Assembly (NCBI GenBank): GCA_913778145.1
Contig: CAJYVI010000152.1
Span: forward strand, 62,001 to 126,000
Direction of reading: 5' to 3'
Length of the DNA stretch: 64,000 nucleotides
Source of the DNA: an uncultured Pseudocitrobacter sp.
GTDB taxonomy: Bacteria > Pseudomonadota > Gammaproteobacteria > Enterobacterales > Enterobacteriaceae
The notes beneath the pieces were generated by a model. The model saw only the letters and a list, made by a program, of their open reading frames with translations, did no database searches and was not told where the DNA came from. Below are positions 25,089-34,909 of the stretch, piece after piece. Both the position numbers and the translations under genes were made by a program. Each line of letters starts with the position of its first letter. The first letter of the stretch is position 1.

Positions 25089-25835
25089 TTATTGTGCTTT
25101 CGCGGGCGCCGCTGGCTGAGACTGCGCCTGAGTCGGTTGCAGCTCAAACACCACGTCTACCTGGTCGCCAAACTGAATGGTCGGCTGTTCGTAAGTCTCT
25201 TCCGCTGATACTGGTGCGGCATCCGCTTTCATCATGCGAACCATCGGGCTCGGCTGATAGTTCGACACGTGATAACGCACGCTGTATACCGGCCCCAGCT
25301 TGCTGTTAAAGCCTGCCGCCAGCTCTTTGGCCTGATGAATAGCATCATCGATTGCGGCTTTACGCGCTTTATCTTTGTAGGCATCCGGCTGAGCCACGCC
25401 CAGCGACACGGAGCGTATTTCATTCAGGCCCGCTTTCAACGCGCCGTCGAGCAGAGAATTAAGTTTATCCAGCTGGCGCAGCGTCACTTCAACGGTTCGC
25501 ACCGCGCGATAACCTTTCAGAATACTTTTGCCGTTCTGATAGTCATAATCAGGCTGGGTACGCAGGTTGGCCGAGCTGATGTCTTTTTTCGCCACGCCGT
25601 TCTGCTCAAGGAAGGAGAGGTACTGCGCCACGCGCTGATCCGCCTGCTTCTTCGCCGTCGCCGCATCTTTCGCAGCAATATTCACTTCAATTGCCAGGGT
25701 GGCAATATCCGGGGTCGCATCTACGCTGGCCGTACCGGAGGTGACAATATGCGGGCCGTTAGGTAATTCATTCGCCTGTACCGACATCGCGCTCAAACCC
25801 ATTAATGCTGTCAGCGCCATCACTTTAAACTTCAC
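25089..25835 (-). CDS. yggE: SIMPL-domain protein YggE
   Basis: Periplasmic oxidative-stress-related protein, 248 residues (E. coli 246). The signal peptide ends at SVQA-NE near residue 21. The SIMPL domain (DUF541) follows (HIVTSGTASVDATPDIATL, VTLRQLDKLNSLLDGAL), with a low-complexity Ala/Gln/Pro tail. No catalytic motif is visible; the function in other bacteria is also unclear. Confidence 0.94.
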   Translation of the reverse strand: MKFKVMALTALMGLSAMSVQANELPNGPHIVTSGTASVDATPDIATLAIEVNIAAKDAATAKKQADQRVAQYLSFLEQNGVAKKDISSANLRTQPDYDYQNGKSILKGYRAVRTVEVTLRQLDKLNSLLDGALKAGLNEIRSVSLGVAQPDAYKDKARKAAIDDAIHQAKELAAGFNSKLGPVYSVRYHVSNYQPSPMVRMMKADAAPVSAEETYEQPTIQFGDQVDVVFELQPTQAQSQPAAPAKAQ

Positions 25836-25926
25836 TGTCGTCTCTCCATGTTACGTTATCACCCGAAAATACAGGTACTCGCATCCAAGCTTAGCGCTTC
25901 AGATGCGAAAGTCCATCGGACAACGC

Positions 25927-26562
25927 TTAGTTGAACAAGGCGTGAACATGCCCGATACCCTCTTTCGCCAACTGGAAGGCAATAAACCACATCACGACGC
26001 CAACCAGGGTGTTAATGATGCGCTGGGCTTTGGCGGTGCGCAGACGCGGCGCCAGCCAGGCGGCCAGCAGCGCCAGGCCGAAGAACCACAGGAACGACGC
26101 GCTAACGGTGCCGAGCGCAAACCAGCGTTTGGGTTCCACATCAAGCTGTCCGCCAAGGCTGCCCAGCACGACAAACGTATCCAGATATACATGTGGATTA
26201 AGCCAGGTCACCGCCAGCATCGTAGCGACAATTTTCCAGCGCCCCTGCTTGAGCACTTCGGCGCTGGCAAGTTCCAGATTACTGCTCATCGCCGTCTTCA
26301 ACGCGCCGTAGCCGTACCACAGCAAAAACGCCACGCCGCCCCAGGTCACTAACGCCAGCAGCCACGGCGACTGCATCAGCAACGCACTGCCGCCAAAAAT
26401 GCCGGCGCAAATGAGCAGCAGATCGCTAACGGCGCAGAGTAGCGCAATCATAATGTGGTACTGGCGACGAATGCCCTGGTTCATCACAAAAGCGTTCTGT
26501 GGCCCGAGGGGAAGTATCATGGCAGCACCAAGGGCAAGCCCTTGAAAATAATAAGATATCAC
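25927..26562 (-). CDS. argO: Arginine exporter ArgO
   Basis: LysE-family exporter of arginine and canavanine, 211 residues as in E. coli, with about six hydrophobic segments. The LysE signature is near the N-terminus ([22 protein letters not shown], residues 9-30). It is controlled by ArgP, whose gene is nearby. The 136-bp upstream region to mscS should hold the ArgP site. The start [12 protein letters not shown] is conserved. Confidence 0.97.
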   Translation of the reverse strand: MISYYFQGLALGAAMILPLGPQNAFVMNQGIRRQYHIMIALLCAVSDLLLICAGIFGGSALLMQSPWLLALVTWGGVAFLLWYGYGALKTAMSSNLELASAEVLKQGRWKIVATMLAVTWLNPHVYLDTFVVLGSLGGQLDVEPKRWFALGTVSASFLWFFGLALLAAWLAPRLRTAKAQRIINTLVGVVMWFIAFQLAKEGIGHVHALFN

Positions 26563-26698
26563 GAGTTTTTATCCTGAACGGTGTCTGTTTACGGCAGACT
26601 ATAGCGCGGGATAATCATTAGCGGAAATTGATAATTTTTAATCGCTTATAAGGAAGGCTAATAATGGCGGAGCGGTACTCCGCCATTGGCAGGAAGAA

Positions 26699-27556
<858 letters not shown>

Positions 27557-27679
27557 TCAAACTCCCCGAAAATAAAAAAGTGTGAGTTGGCTCTCACGAA
27601 AAATGACTATTTAAAGGTAAACAAAAAGCGCCAAATATGCCATTTTTCAATATGATTCAGGGAATATATGAAGAGTTAT

Positions 27680-28612
27680 TCACGATCCCGCAGGACGATC
27701 GACCATACGCAGGAAGCCGCTTACTAACGCATTTCGCTGCTTAAATACTTCTGCGATTTCGCTCACCACCTTGCCACTGCCGGCATTCTTCCAGGCAATA
27801 GAAAGCGGAGACGGTTGACGGGGATGCGCGACCTCACGCGCCACCAGCGCCCACGATTCCACATAGGGACGACACATCCGCTCTGGCAGGAAACCGACGC
27901 CCAGGCCGCTTAGATGACACGCCAGTTTGGTGCTGAGATCGGGCACCTTTATCTCTTTTTGACCGCTTAGTAACCACGCCACCCGGCGCGTCAGGGTTCG
28001 CGAGGTGTCCTCAATATTAATGGCGGGATAACGTCGCAGCACATCATCCGAAAGCAGCAGCGCGGGATGGCTGGCCAGCGGATGATTGGCCGCCACCACA
28101 AACTGCCAGCTGATATCGCCCAGCGGCAGCAGTGAAATGTTATTGGAAAGCGACTCCGAACCGGTGACGCCTATCGCCAGTTGAAAATCGTCGTACAGCA
28201 GTGAGTCCCACACGCCCATATAGACCTGGCGGGAAATCTGAAAGCGGGTAAAAGGAAACTGTTGATGCAGCCAGGTCAGCAGGTCTGCCGTGGTTTGCGG
28301 TTGATAGAGCAGGTTATTAATAACAATGTTCACCTGTCGTTCAACGCCCGCGTTGATTTGCTGCAACTCGTCCGGCATGGCATCCAGCCAGTTGAGCCAC
28401 TGACGGCAGTGTTCGAGTAAATGTTGCCCGGCGCGCGTAAGGTTGACGGAGCGGGTGGTGCGTAAAAAGAGTTGCGTGCCGACCTGCTCTTCCAGCGTTT
28501 TGATGCGATAGCTTATCGCCGCCGGTGTTTTATGCAGCGAGCTGGCCGCACGAGAAAAACTCTCCGTTTCAGCAACCCGAATAAACGTGCGAATTGTTTC
28601 CTGATCGAGCAT
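27680..28612 (-). CDS. AllS-like LysR-family regulator
   Basis: 310 residues, clearly related to E. coli AllS, the activator of anaerobic allantoin use. Shared blocks are the helix-turn-helix FSRAASSLHKTPAAISYRIK (about residues 19-38), VERQVNIVINNLLYQPQ, YMGVWDSLLYDDF and LAIGVTGSESLSNN. Its start lies 44 bp inside the end of the allH-like gene, so it is the last gene of the carbamoyltransferase operon and probably autoregulates it. Homology is strong, but it stands outside any allantoin cluster, so the effector may differ. I give no gene symbol because it may be a paralogue. Confidence 0.9.
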   Translation of the reverse strand: MLDQETIRTFIRVAETESFSRAASSLHKTPAAISYRIKTLEEQVGTQLFLRTTRSVNLTRAGQHLLEHCRQWLNWLDAMPDELQQINAGVERQVNIVINNLLYQPQTTADLLTWLHQQFPFTRFQISRQVYMGVWDSLLYDDFQLAIGVTGSESLSNNISLLPLGDISWQFVVAANHPLASHPALLLSDDVLRRYPAINIEDTSRTLTRRVAWLLSGQKEIKVPDLSTKLACHLSGLGVGFLPERMCRPYVESWALVAREVAHPRQPSPLSIAWKNAGSGKVVSEIAEVFKQRNALVSGFLRMVDRPAGS

Positions 28613-29402
28613 GCATTCTCCTTGATTCCCTCAGACGCAACCCCTGTTGCGCCATTGCCATTCCTAACAATGTGTCCGCGCCGGACGTGTGGCCAACGTT
28701 CAGCAAACGCTGTACCGCAAACTCTGTGCTGCGCGTGGATTGCCAGCGCCGTAACAACCTTAACACCGGCGTTGAGAATGTGCCGTGACGTGCGCTGTTA
28801 AGATAGCGGCAGCTCACCGAGGTTGTCAGTTGCGCGAGTTGATCTTCCGGGGGTAAAAATGGACGCTGTGGCGAGGCGACACCTGCCGCATACAAGGTTG
28901 CAAGCGCCCCAATCAGCATGTCGTCACCGCTCGGTGTCAGGCCGGGGCCTCGACCAATCAACCATGACCACTCCGGCGTTTCACCATTTTGCCAACGTAC
29001 CAGTTCCTGCGTAAAACGGTCGAAAAGCGGCATGGCCGTCAGCGGCTGATTCAGCGCGCCGCACAAGCCACTCAAATGGGGAGAGACATGCACGTTATCT
29101 TGCCGCAGCTCCGCGACGTCTGGGGTTAACGAAAGTACGCGACGTGGGCGAATCAAGATTCCCTGCCCCCAAAGCACATCGCCCTGCTTGATGAGTCGCG
29201 TCAGATGTGAACAGGCCGCAAAATGTCGTGTGTTGAGTAAAATGCCCGCAGGGCCGAGACCTTTACCAAAGCGGAAAAGCGTTAACAGTGTGCCCTCCGG
29301 GCGGCAGTAGTTTATGGCCTGTGAGAAGCGGCTGTGCAACGTCCATTCACCTTCCGGTAATTGAGATAATCCTGCACATGCCAGAGCATTAATGATTTTC
29401 AT
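28569..29402 (-). CDS. AllH/YlbF-like protein (DUF2877), putative carbamoyltransferase subunit
   Basis: 277 residues from the ATG at 29402, with GGAG 8 bp upstream. The alternative GTG three codons earlier has its spacing spoiled. The conserved DUF2877 block is near the middle: IGRGPGLTPSGDDMLIGAL (about residues 149-167). In E. coli FdrA, YlbE and YlbF (AllF, AllG, AllH) together act as the oxamate carbamoyltransferase that cleaves oxalurate to oxamate and carbamoyl phosphate. It is third in the operon after the allF- and allG-like genes, and overlaps the regulator gene by 44 bp. The substrate here is unproven. Confidence 0.88.
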   Translation of the reverse strand: MKIINALACAGLSQLPEGEWTLHSRFSQAINYCRPEGTLLTLFRFGKGLGPAGILLNTRHFAACSHLTRLIKQGDVLWGQGILIRPRRVLSLTPDVAELRQDNVHVSPHLSGLCGALNQPLTAMPLFDRFTQELVRWQNGETPEWSWLIGRGPGLTPSGDDMLIGALATLYAAGVASPQRPFLPPEDQLAQLTTSVSCRYLNSARHGTFSTPVLRLLRRWQSTRSTEFAVQRLLNVGHTSGADTLLGMAMAQQGLRLRESRRMHARSGNNSHVYSGC

Positions 29403-29441
29403 CAGCAGCACTCCGGGGCGGCGATGCCGCCCCTTATCTTG

Positions 29442-30704
29442 TTAGGCGGTGATGTGGTGCAGCTCCGCCAGTGCTTCCAGCGCTTTTTCGAAGCACAGCA
29501 GCGGCGCACGTACGGTGCCCGCGCCAACCTGACCAATCCCTGCCTCGCGGTGCGCAATGCCGGTGTTAATCAGCGGCGTGATGCCCGTTTCCACTACCCG
29601 GCGGATATCCAGCCCCAGACACGCGCCTTTAAAGTCCCATGAGGGGATCTGGAACAGCGGGTTATGATCGAGATAGATCTCCGCCATTTCTTCCGACGTT
29701 TCGAGCGCCGCGCCCATTCCACCTGCGCCCACAAAGCGGGTTACGCCCGGCGCTGCAATCATCGCCGCGCCGCCAATACCGAGCGTTTCAGTGATTGCGC
29801 TGTCTCCAATATCCGGGTTCGCATCCGCCTGGCTGTAGCCGGTGAAGAAAAGCCCCTGCGGCGTATTTACCGGCGCGGTAAACCAACGGTCGCCGGTCCC
29901 GCTTACGCGAATACCGAATTCGCGGCCGTTACGCGTCATCGCAGTAACCACCGAGCCGGCTTTAATCACCGCCGCTGCGTCCATGACCGCTTTGCTGTAA
30001 GCCATCGCCAGGTTCAGGAAGAACTGATCGGTTACGCTGAGAAACTGGAGAACGTCAATAATGTCTGTTTTCGGACGATCCAGCCCCGCGACCAGCGGAG
30101 AAAGCGCACGTAACAGCAGAGAAGAAGCAGCAATATTGCGCTGATGGAATTCATCGCCCATGGTGATCGCCTGCGCCATCAGCGCGGTGAGATCGACGCC
30201 ATCGTCCAGTTTGCCAAGCGCATCCTGAAGCACCGGTGCCAGCGTATCGCGCATCCAGCGCAACCGTTGCTGGACATCGTCACCGTAAGCGCCAAAGCGC
30301 ATCACCTTGCCAATACCTTCGTTCAGGTTACAGCAGGCGTGATTGCCGTGTATCACGTTTTTCACCACCACAACCGGCATGTTTGCCGAGGTGATTCCGC
30401 CCATCGGCCCTACTGCGCCGACGTGATGGCACGGAATAAACTCCACTTCGCCCTGGCTTAGCAGGCGAACAGCCTCTTCTTCCGTGGCGGCCCAGCCCTC
30501 AAACAGGGATGCACCAATACAGGCGCCACGCATCGGCCCGGTCATCTCTTCCCATACGATAGGCGGCCCGGCATGAAGCAGTTTGCGGCCTGATGCTAAC
30601 GTAGTAACGACCTCTTTAGCCGGTCGAACGGCCACCCAATGCGGGCGAGCAGCTTTGATGCGTTCAATGATGGCTTCGTTAGCCTGTGCAATTGATGAAT
30701 ACAT
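29442..30704 (-). CDS. AllG/YlbE-like protein (DUF1116), putative carbamoyltransferase subunit
   Basis: 420 residues (E. coli YlbE 419) with near-colinear conservation: LLHAGPPIVWEEMTGPMRGA, FIPCHHVGAVGPMGGITSAN, NLNEGIGKVMRFGAYGDDV, MGDEFHQRN, and the C-terminal CLGLDIRRVVETGITPLIN. It lies 15 bp after the allF-like gene. Family knowledge: a subunit of oxamate carbamoyltransferase in allantoin fermentation. I infer the same chemistry, phosphorolysis of a carbamoylated compound. Confidence 0.92.
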   Translation of the reverse strand: MYSSIAQANEAIIERIKAARPHWVAVRPAKEVVTTLASGRKLLHAGPPIVWEEMTGPMRGACIGASLFEGWAATEEEAVRLLSQGEVEFIPCHHVGAVGPMGGITSANMPVVVVKNVIHGNHACCNLNEGIGKVMRFGAYGDDVQQRLRWMRDTLAPVLQDALGKLDDGVDLTALMAQAITMGDEFHQRNIAASSLLLRALSPLVAGLDRPKTDIIDVLQFLSVTDQFFLNLAMAYSKAVMDAAAVIKAGSVVTAMTRNGREFGIRVSGTGDRWFTAPVNTPQGLFFTGYSQADANPDIGDSAITETLGIGGAAMIAAPGVTRFVGAGGMGAALETSEEMAEIYLDHNPLFQIPSWDFKGACLGLDIRRVVETGITPLINTGIAHREAGIGQVGAGTVRAPLLCFEKALEALAELHHITA

Positions 30705-30719
30705 ATCCGTACCTCTAAC

Positions 30720-32381
30720 TTAATGTAACTGTTTGAGAAGACTGGCAAGATGCGCGTTGCCGCCGGCAACGGGCGCCCACTGATAGTGCACGACAGGCGT
30801 GTCGCTGCTTTGCAGATCCAGCGCGAAGCTACGTAAACCGGCGTTGATAACCTGGACGCCGTCCAGCAACGCGTAGTGTTTTTCTGCCGGGTGGCTTTCA
30901 TGATGATGCGTCAGGCTAATCGCCAGCAGAATCGCCTCTTCCAGCGTCTCGACGACGGCGACACCCGCTGCGCACAGTTTTTCGCTTTGTGCGGCGCGGC
31001 CCTGTGGATCGCCATCGGTGCCCGTCAACGTCGCGATAGTGACCAGCGGCGCGGTACGGCGCGCGCGTACTTCTTCCAGCGTCTCCACCACCGCACCGGC
31101 AGGGTCTTCGCAGGCGCCGTAGCCAAGCACCACATCGAGCAGCAGCACGCCAACATCGGGCTGCGTGGCCAATTTTTCGATTTCAATACTGCGAGTGGTT
31201 GGGTCAATCATCGGGTGTGGCCTGCCGAGGGTGTAACTGTCATCCCCCAGGTCAACAATCCGATGACCGCCTGCATCCAGCATCACGCCTTGCGCATGGC
31301 TCTCACTTACCGGCACGTTTAAGCCGGCGGAGAGAAGCATCGCCGCTTCCGCAGCCAGCGTTCCTCCGGCATACAGCCCATAGATACCTTTGCCCGCCAC
31401 TTCAGGTTGGATCTGGCGTTGCTCGGCGACACGCATCAGGAGTACCGCCAGGCGCGCGGCTTCAGACAGCGAGTTCGCCAGCCAGACGTTTCCTTCACGG
31501 CGCTGCTCCGGCTTACTGCTCAGGAAGAGTGCCACAACAGGTTTTCCAACCTTCTGCATCGCCGCGATAATTCGCGTGCGAACCTGCGGCGAAGGTGGCT
31601 TCGAAACAAATGCAATAACCTGAGTCGCCTCATCAGAGGTCAGCATCTCTAGCGCGGTCAAGGCGCTAATGCCGCCCACCTCAGCGCTCAGATCGCGCCC
31701 ACCTAACCCAATCGCATGACTGATGCCCTGTTGATGCAGGGCCACCTGCGAAGTAATCTCCTGGATCCCCGTTCCCGAGGCGCCAATCACTCCAATCCCC
31801 CCTTTCGGCAGCACGTTCGCAAATGCCAGCGGGCTGCCTGCAATCATCGCCGTACCGCAGTCTGGCCCCATAACGATAAGCCCGCGTTCACGCGCCAGCG
31901 TTTTCAGTTCCACCTCTTGCGAAAGCGGGACGTTATCGGAAAATAACATCACGTTTTTATCGGCCAACAGCCCCTCTTTCGCCACCGAGGCGGCGTACTC
32001 GCCCGCCACTGAGACCAGTAACAAATTGGCCTGCGGCAATTTCTGACACGCGCTTTCCCAACGTCGAGCTTTCAGCAGTTGTTGCGAACTTCCGGAAGCA
32101 TTCGCAATGGCGCTGAGTTCTTTCTCCAGCTGCTCACGGATTACGTCCATGATCGCCGGTTGTTCTGTTTCAGTGCGTACTGCCACGCAGATGTCATTGG
32201 GTGTGGCATCGGCGAAATCGTCATGCCAGAAACCGGTCGATTCGAGCATCGATTTATTCGCGGGCGTCCCCATCATTACCGACACCTCATCCACTTCCGG
32301 GCGTTCACTCAGTTTGCGGGAAATAATCATCAGGCTGACGGAGTCCTGAAAACTTCCCTTTTTAATAAAGGCGTAAATCAT
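30720..32381 (-). CDS. AllF/FdrA-like protein, putative carbamoyltransferase subunit
   Basis: 553 residues (E. coli FdrA 555). It resembles succinyl-CoA synthetase alpha folds. MIYAFIKKGSFQDSVSLM opens the protein, with the Rossmann-like loop GVIGASGTGIQEITSQVAL near residue 198, then LGGRDLSAEVGGISALTALE, GRPHPMIDPT, and a second nucleotide-like region LLLDVVLGYGACEDPAGAV. It is the first soluble component after the MFS gene (12 bp gap). Likely role: core of a three-part carbamoyltransferase with the next two genes. Confidence 0.92.
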   Translation of the reverse strand: MIYAFIKKGSFQDSVSLMIISRKLSERPEVDEVSVMMGTPANKSMLESTGFWHDDFADATPNDICVAVRTETEQPAIMDVIREQLEKELSAIANASGSSQQLLKARRWESACQKLPQANLLLVSVAGEYAASVAKEGLLADKNVMLFSDNVPLSQEVELKTLARERGLIVMGPDCGTAMIAGSPLAFANVLPKGGIGVIGASGTGIQEITSQVALHQQGISHAIGLGGRDLSAEVGGISALTALEMLTSDEATQVIAFVSKPPSPQVRTRIIAAMQKVGKPVVALFLSSKPEQRREGNVWLANSLSEAARLAVLLMRVAEQRQIQPEVAGKGIYGLYAGGTLAAEAAMLLSAGLNVPVSESHAQGVMLDAGGHRIVDLGDDSYTLGRPHPMIDPTTRSIEIEKLATQPDVGVLLLDVVLGYGACEDPAGAVVETLEEVRARRTAPLVTIATLTGTDGDPQGRAAQSEKLCAAGVAVVETLEEAILLAISLTHHHESHPAEKHYALLDGVQVINAGLRSFALDLQSSDTPVVHYQWAPVAGGNAHLASLLKQLH

Positions 32382-32393
32382 TACCGTTACCTC

Positions 32394-33617
32394 TTATGTA
32401 CGTTTTTCTTTTAAAAACAGCATGGCGACCAGGCCGATAGCCAATAAAACGGCTGAAACATAGAAACTGGAGGCCAGACTTCCGGTCATATCTCGTGCCG
32501 CACCGGCAATAATCGGTGCAAGAATTGATGAGCTCATACCGATGAAATTAAATAAACCAAAGGCTGTACTGTAATTATTTTCATCTACGCTATCGGCCAC
32601 CAGTGCGACCAATACCGGATCAAGCGCCAGTTTGCCCACCAGACCATAAACGCACAGAGCGACAATGACGCCGGTCATATTTGGCATCCAGACAATGGAC
32701 AGCATGCTAAGAATGGCAACGGGTACCAAAAACATGATTAAAGGTTTACGTTTACCTAATTTATCCGACAGGCTGGAGAATAGCAGCGCACCCGGAATCG
32801 AGATCCACGCCACCAGTGAAGAAATAAAACCCGTTTCGCTACCGGCAATGCCGCGTTCATTTTGCAAATAATAGGGAAGCCAGGTCAGAATCACGAAGAA
32901 ACCGAACAGACTACAGAACACCATGATGTAGGTAAGAATTAAATTCCGGTTTTTCAGCAGGTCGCTAAATTTACCTTTGCGAACTGGTTTACCATCAACA
33001 TCTGCCGTGCGCTTTTTCTCTTTAACAAAGAACCAGATTGCCAGACCGACGAGCACGGAAGGCACCGCCATGGCATAGAACGGCATCCTCCAGGAATGGC
33101 CCTGATCGTACACCAGCCAGCTTGAGGTCATCAGGCCCAACGCAATGCCAAACGCCATGCCGCTGTTGATGATGGCGCTACCCAGCGAGCGGAATTTCTT
33201 CGGAATTTGCTCGGAAGAGAGGCCATACTGTGGGCCGTAATAGGTTCCTTCGCCTGCACCGGTTACCACGCGAGCAAACAGTAAGGTGTACCAGCTTTTC
33301 GCCCAGCCCGTTACCGCAGTAAAGACGCCGAACAAAATAAACCCAGGTACCAACACTTTTTTCTTACCGATTTTATCGCCGAGGATCCCCGCTGGTACCT
33401 GCAATAACGCATAAGAAAAATAGAATACTGAATTAAGAATACCTAACTGTGTTCCCGTTAAGCCAAACTCTTTTTCCAGTTCGCCCATTACCGGATTAAG
33501 AACGGTACGGTCGGCATACATAAAAATCCAGCCCAGCCAGAACAGGAATACGGTGACCCACCAGGCCGGTATTCCTTTTCTTTTTGTGACCTCAGTCACT
33601 TCACATGAATCAGACAT
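32394..33617 (-). CDS. MFS transporter (anion:cation symporter type)
   Basis: 407 residues and 12 hydrophobic segments. The MFS motif A occurs as GILGDKIGKKKVLV near residue 77 and SDKLGKRKPLIM near residue 291. The N-terminal half GWIFMYADRTVLNPVMGEL resembles the ACS group that carries organic and sugar acids, including ureido or carbamoyl acids. It is first in the operon, so the substrate of the carbamoyltransferase is probably its cargo. The cargo is not known. Confidence 0.88.
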   Translation of the reverse strand: MSDSCEVTEVTKRKGIPAWWVTVFLFWLGWIFMYADRTVLNPVMGELEKEFGLTGTQLGILNSVFYFSYALLQVPAGILGDKIGKKKVLVPGFILFGVFTAVTGWAKSWYTLLFARVVTGAGEGTYYGPQYGLSSEQIPKKFRSLGSAIINSGMAFGIALGLMTSSWLVYDQGHSWRMPFYAMAVPSVLVGLAIWFFVKEKKRTADVDGKPVRKGKFSDLLKNRNLILTYIMVFCSLFGFFVILTWLPYYLQNERGIAGSETGFISSLVAWISIPGALLFSSLSDKLGKRKPLIMFLVPVAILSMLSIVWMPNMTGVIVALCVYGLVGKLALDPVLVALVADSVDENNYSTAFGLFNFIGMSSSILAPIIAGAARDMTGSLASSFYVSAVLLAIGLVAMLFLKEKRT

Positions 33618-33939
33618 AAGTGAACTCCCGGTAATCGTTACCGCTGAATGCCTCTGTCAGGAGGCTTGATGTTTAAACTGGCTTAACCATATCGGGCTTA
33701 ACGCCTTTTTCATTTGAGCAAAGTCACACTAAATTCATTGTTATAAATTCCTGGTAACTCACCGCCTAATTATTAAAAAAAGTCTAATAATCATTTTTAA
33801 ATCTGACTTAATAAAAAGAATTAAAACAACGGCGATTAACAAGTTATTTTTCGCGATAATTAAATCATTATCGACATCACAGTGAGTAAAAATAGAAAAA
33901 CTATATTGAGCGCGACATCATCTATTTTGTGAGGCAATA
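33618..33939. promoter_or_regulatory. Divergent promoter region between MFS and carbamate kinase genes
   Basis: 322 bp, strongly AT-rich compared with the genes. An inverted repeat at 33854-33873 has perfect 7-bp arms CGATAAT / ATTATCG around 6 bp, about 67 bp before the carbamate kinase ATG; it fits the size of a LysR operator. TCACA half-sites occur at 33724 and 33876-33880. No complete CRP site is visible. AllS-like control is inference. Confidence 0.5.
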
Positions 33940-34842
33940 ATGAAAAAGAAACTGGTCATTGCCCTTGGCGGCAATGCGTTATTACAGCGCGGTGAGATCC
34001 TCAGTGCTGAGAACCAACAAAAAAGCATTCAACTCTTTTCACAAATGGTGGCGCAGCTGGCGCTTGATTATCAACTGGTTATCGTGCACGGTAACGGGCC
34101 GCAGGTTGGACTGCTGGCCTTACAAAATGCTGCCTACCAGGATGCGCCCGCCTGGCCACTGGATATCCTGGTTGCCGAAAGTCAGGGAATGATTGGATTT
34201 GCTATTGCGCAGGAGCTTACCACCAACATCAGCGCGCCAGTCACCACGCTGATGACTCGCGTAGAAGTTGATCCGAATGACGACGCCTTTGCGGCACCGG
34301 GAAAATATATCGGGCCCGTATATCCCCCCGAGCAGCAGGCCGAACTGCAGGCGCGCTATGGCTGGCAAATGAAGGCGGACGGTCAATATATCCGCCGCGT
34401 GGTCGCCTCCCCTGCGCCATTAAAAATTATCGATAGCGAGGCAATACGCACGCTAATGGATGACGGGCATTTGGTGATTTGCTGTGGAGGCGGAGGTATT
34501 CCGGTTATTGCAAAAGAGGGCGGTTATCAGGGTACCGAAGCGGTAATTGATAAGGATTTAACCGCAGCCGTGCTGGCTCAGGCTGTCGGTGCCGATCACC
34601 TGCTCATTTTAACCGATGCCGATGCCGTGTATGAAAAATGGGGAACCCCGCAGGCACGCGCTTTACGCCACGTGACGCCCGCAGAACTGGCACCGTTTGC
34701 CGCACCAGACGGCGCGATGGGGCCAAAGGCCGCCGCGGTTATTCAGTTTGTAAAGCAGACGGGGAATACGGCATATATAGGCGCGTTAAAAGATGCGCCA
34801 CAGATCCTTGCCGGAAAAAAAGGAACCTGTATCTCAGCCTGA
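33940..34842 (+). CDS. Carbamate kinase (AllK/YbcF-like)
   Basis: 300 residues. It converts carbamoyl phosphate and ADP to ATP and carbamate. Signatures are ALGGNALLQRGE (residues 7-18), VHGNGPQVGLLALQN (about 48-62), VAESQGMIG, ICCGGGGIPV and the Lys of AVIDKDLTAA. It is closest in pattern to E. coli YbcF of the allantoin cluster (for example GKYIGPVY and YGWQMKADGQYIRRVVASP). It is divergent from the MFS-allFGH-like operon and completes an energy-yielding route. GTGAGG lies 7 bp before the ATG. Confidence 0.95.
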   Translation: MKKKLVIALGGNALLQRGEILSAENQQKSIQLFSQMVAQLALDYQLVIVHGNGPQVGLLALQNAAYQDAPAWPLDILVAESQGMIGFAIAQELTTNISAPVTTLMTRVEVDPNDDAFAAPGKYIGPVYPPEQQAELQARYGWQMKADGQYIRRVVASPAPLKIIDSEAIRTLMDDGHLVICCGGGGIPVIAKEGGYQGTEAVIDKDLTAAVLAQAVGADHLLILTDADAVYEKWGTPQARALRHVTPAELAPFAAPDGAMGPKAAAVIQFVKQTGNTAYIGALKDAPQILAGKKGTCISA

Positions 34843-34861
34843 CCACAAAAACAGCAACCCA

Positions 34862-34892
34862 AAAAAAGGCTTCCCGAAGGAAGCCTTTTCTC
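34862..34892. terminator. Bidirectional terminator between carbamate kinase and fbaA
   Basis: The stem AAAAGGCTTCC / GGAAGCCTTTT with a CGAA loop, flanked by A and T runs on both sides, serves both convergent genes. Confidence 0.9.
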
Positions 34893-34909
34893 AATCTTAC
34901 CGCTTTACC

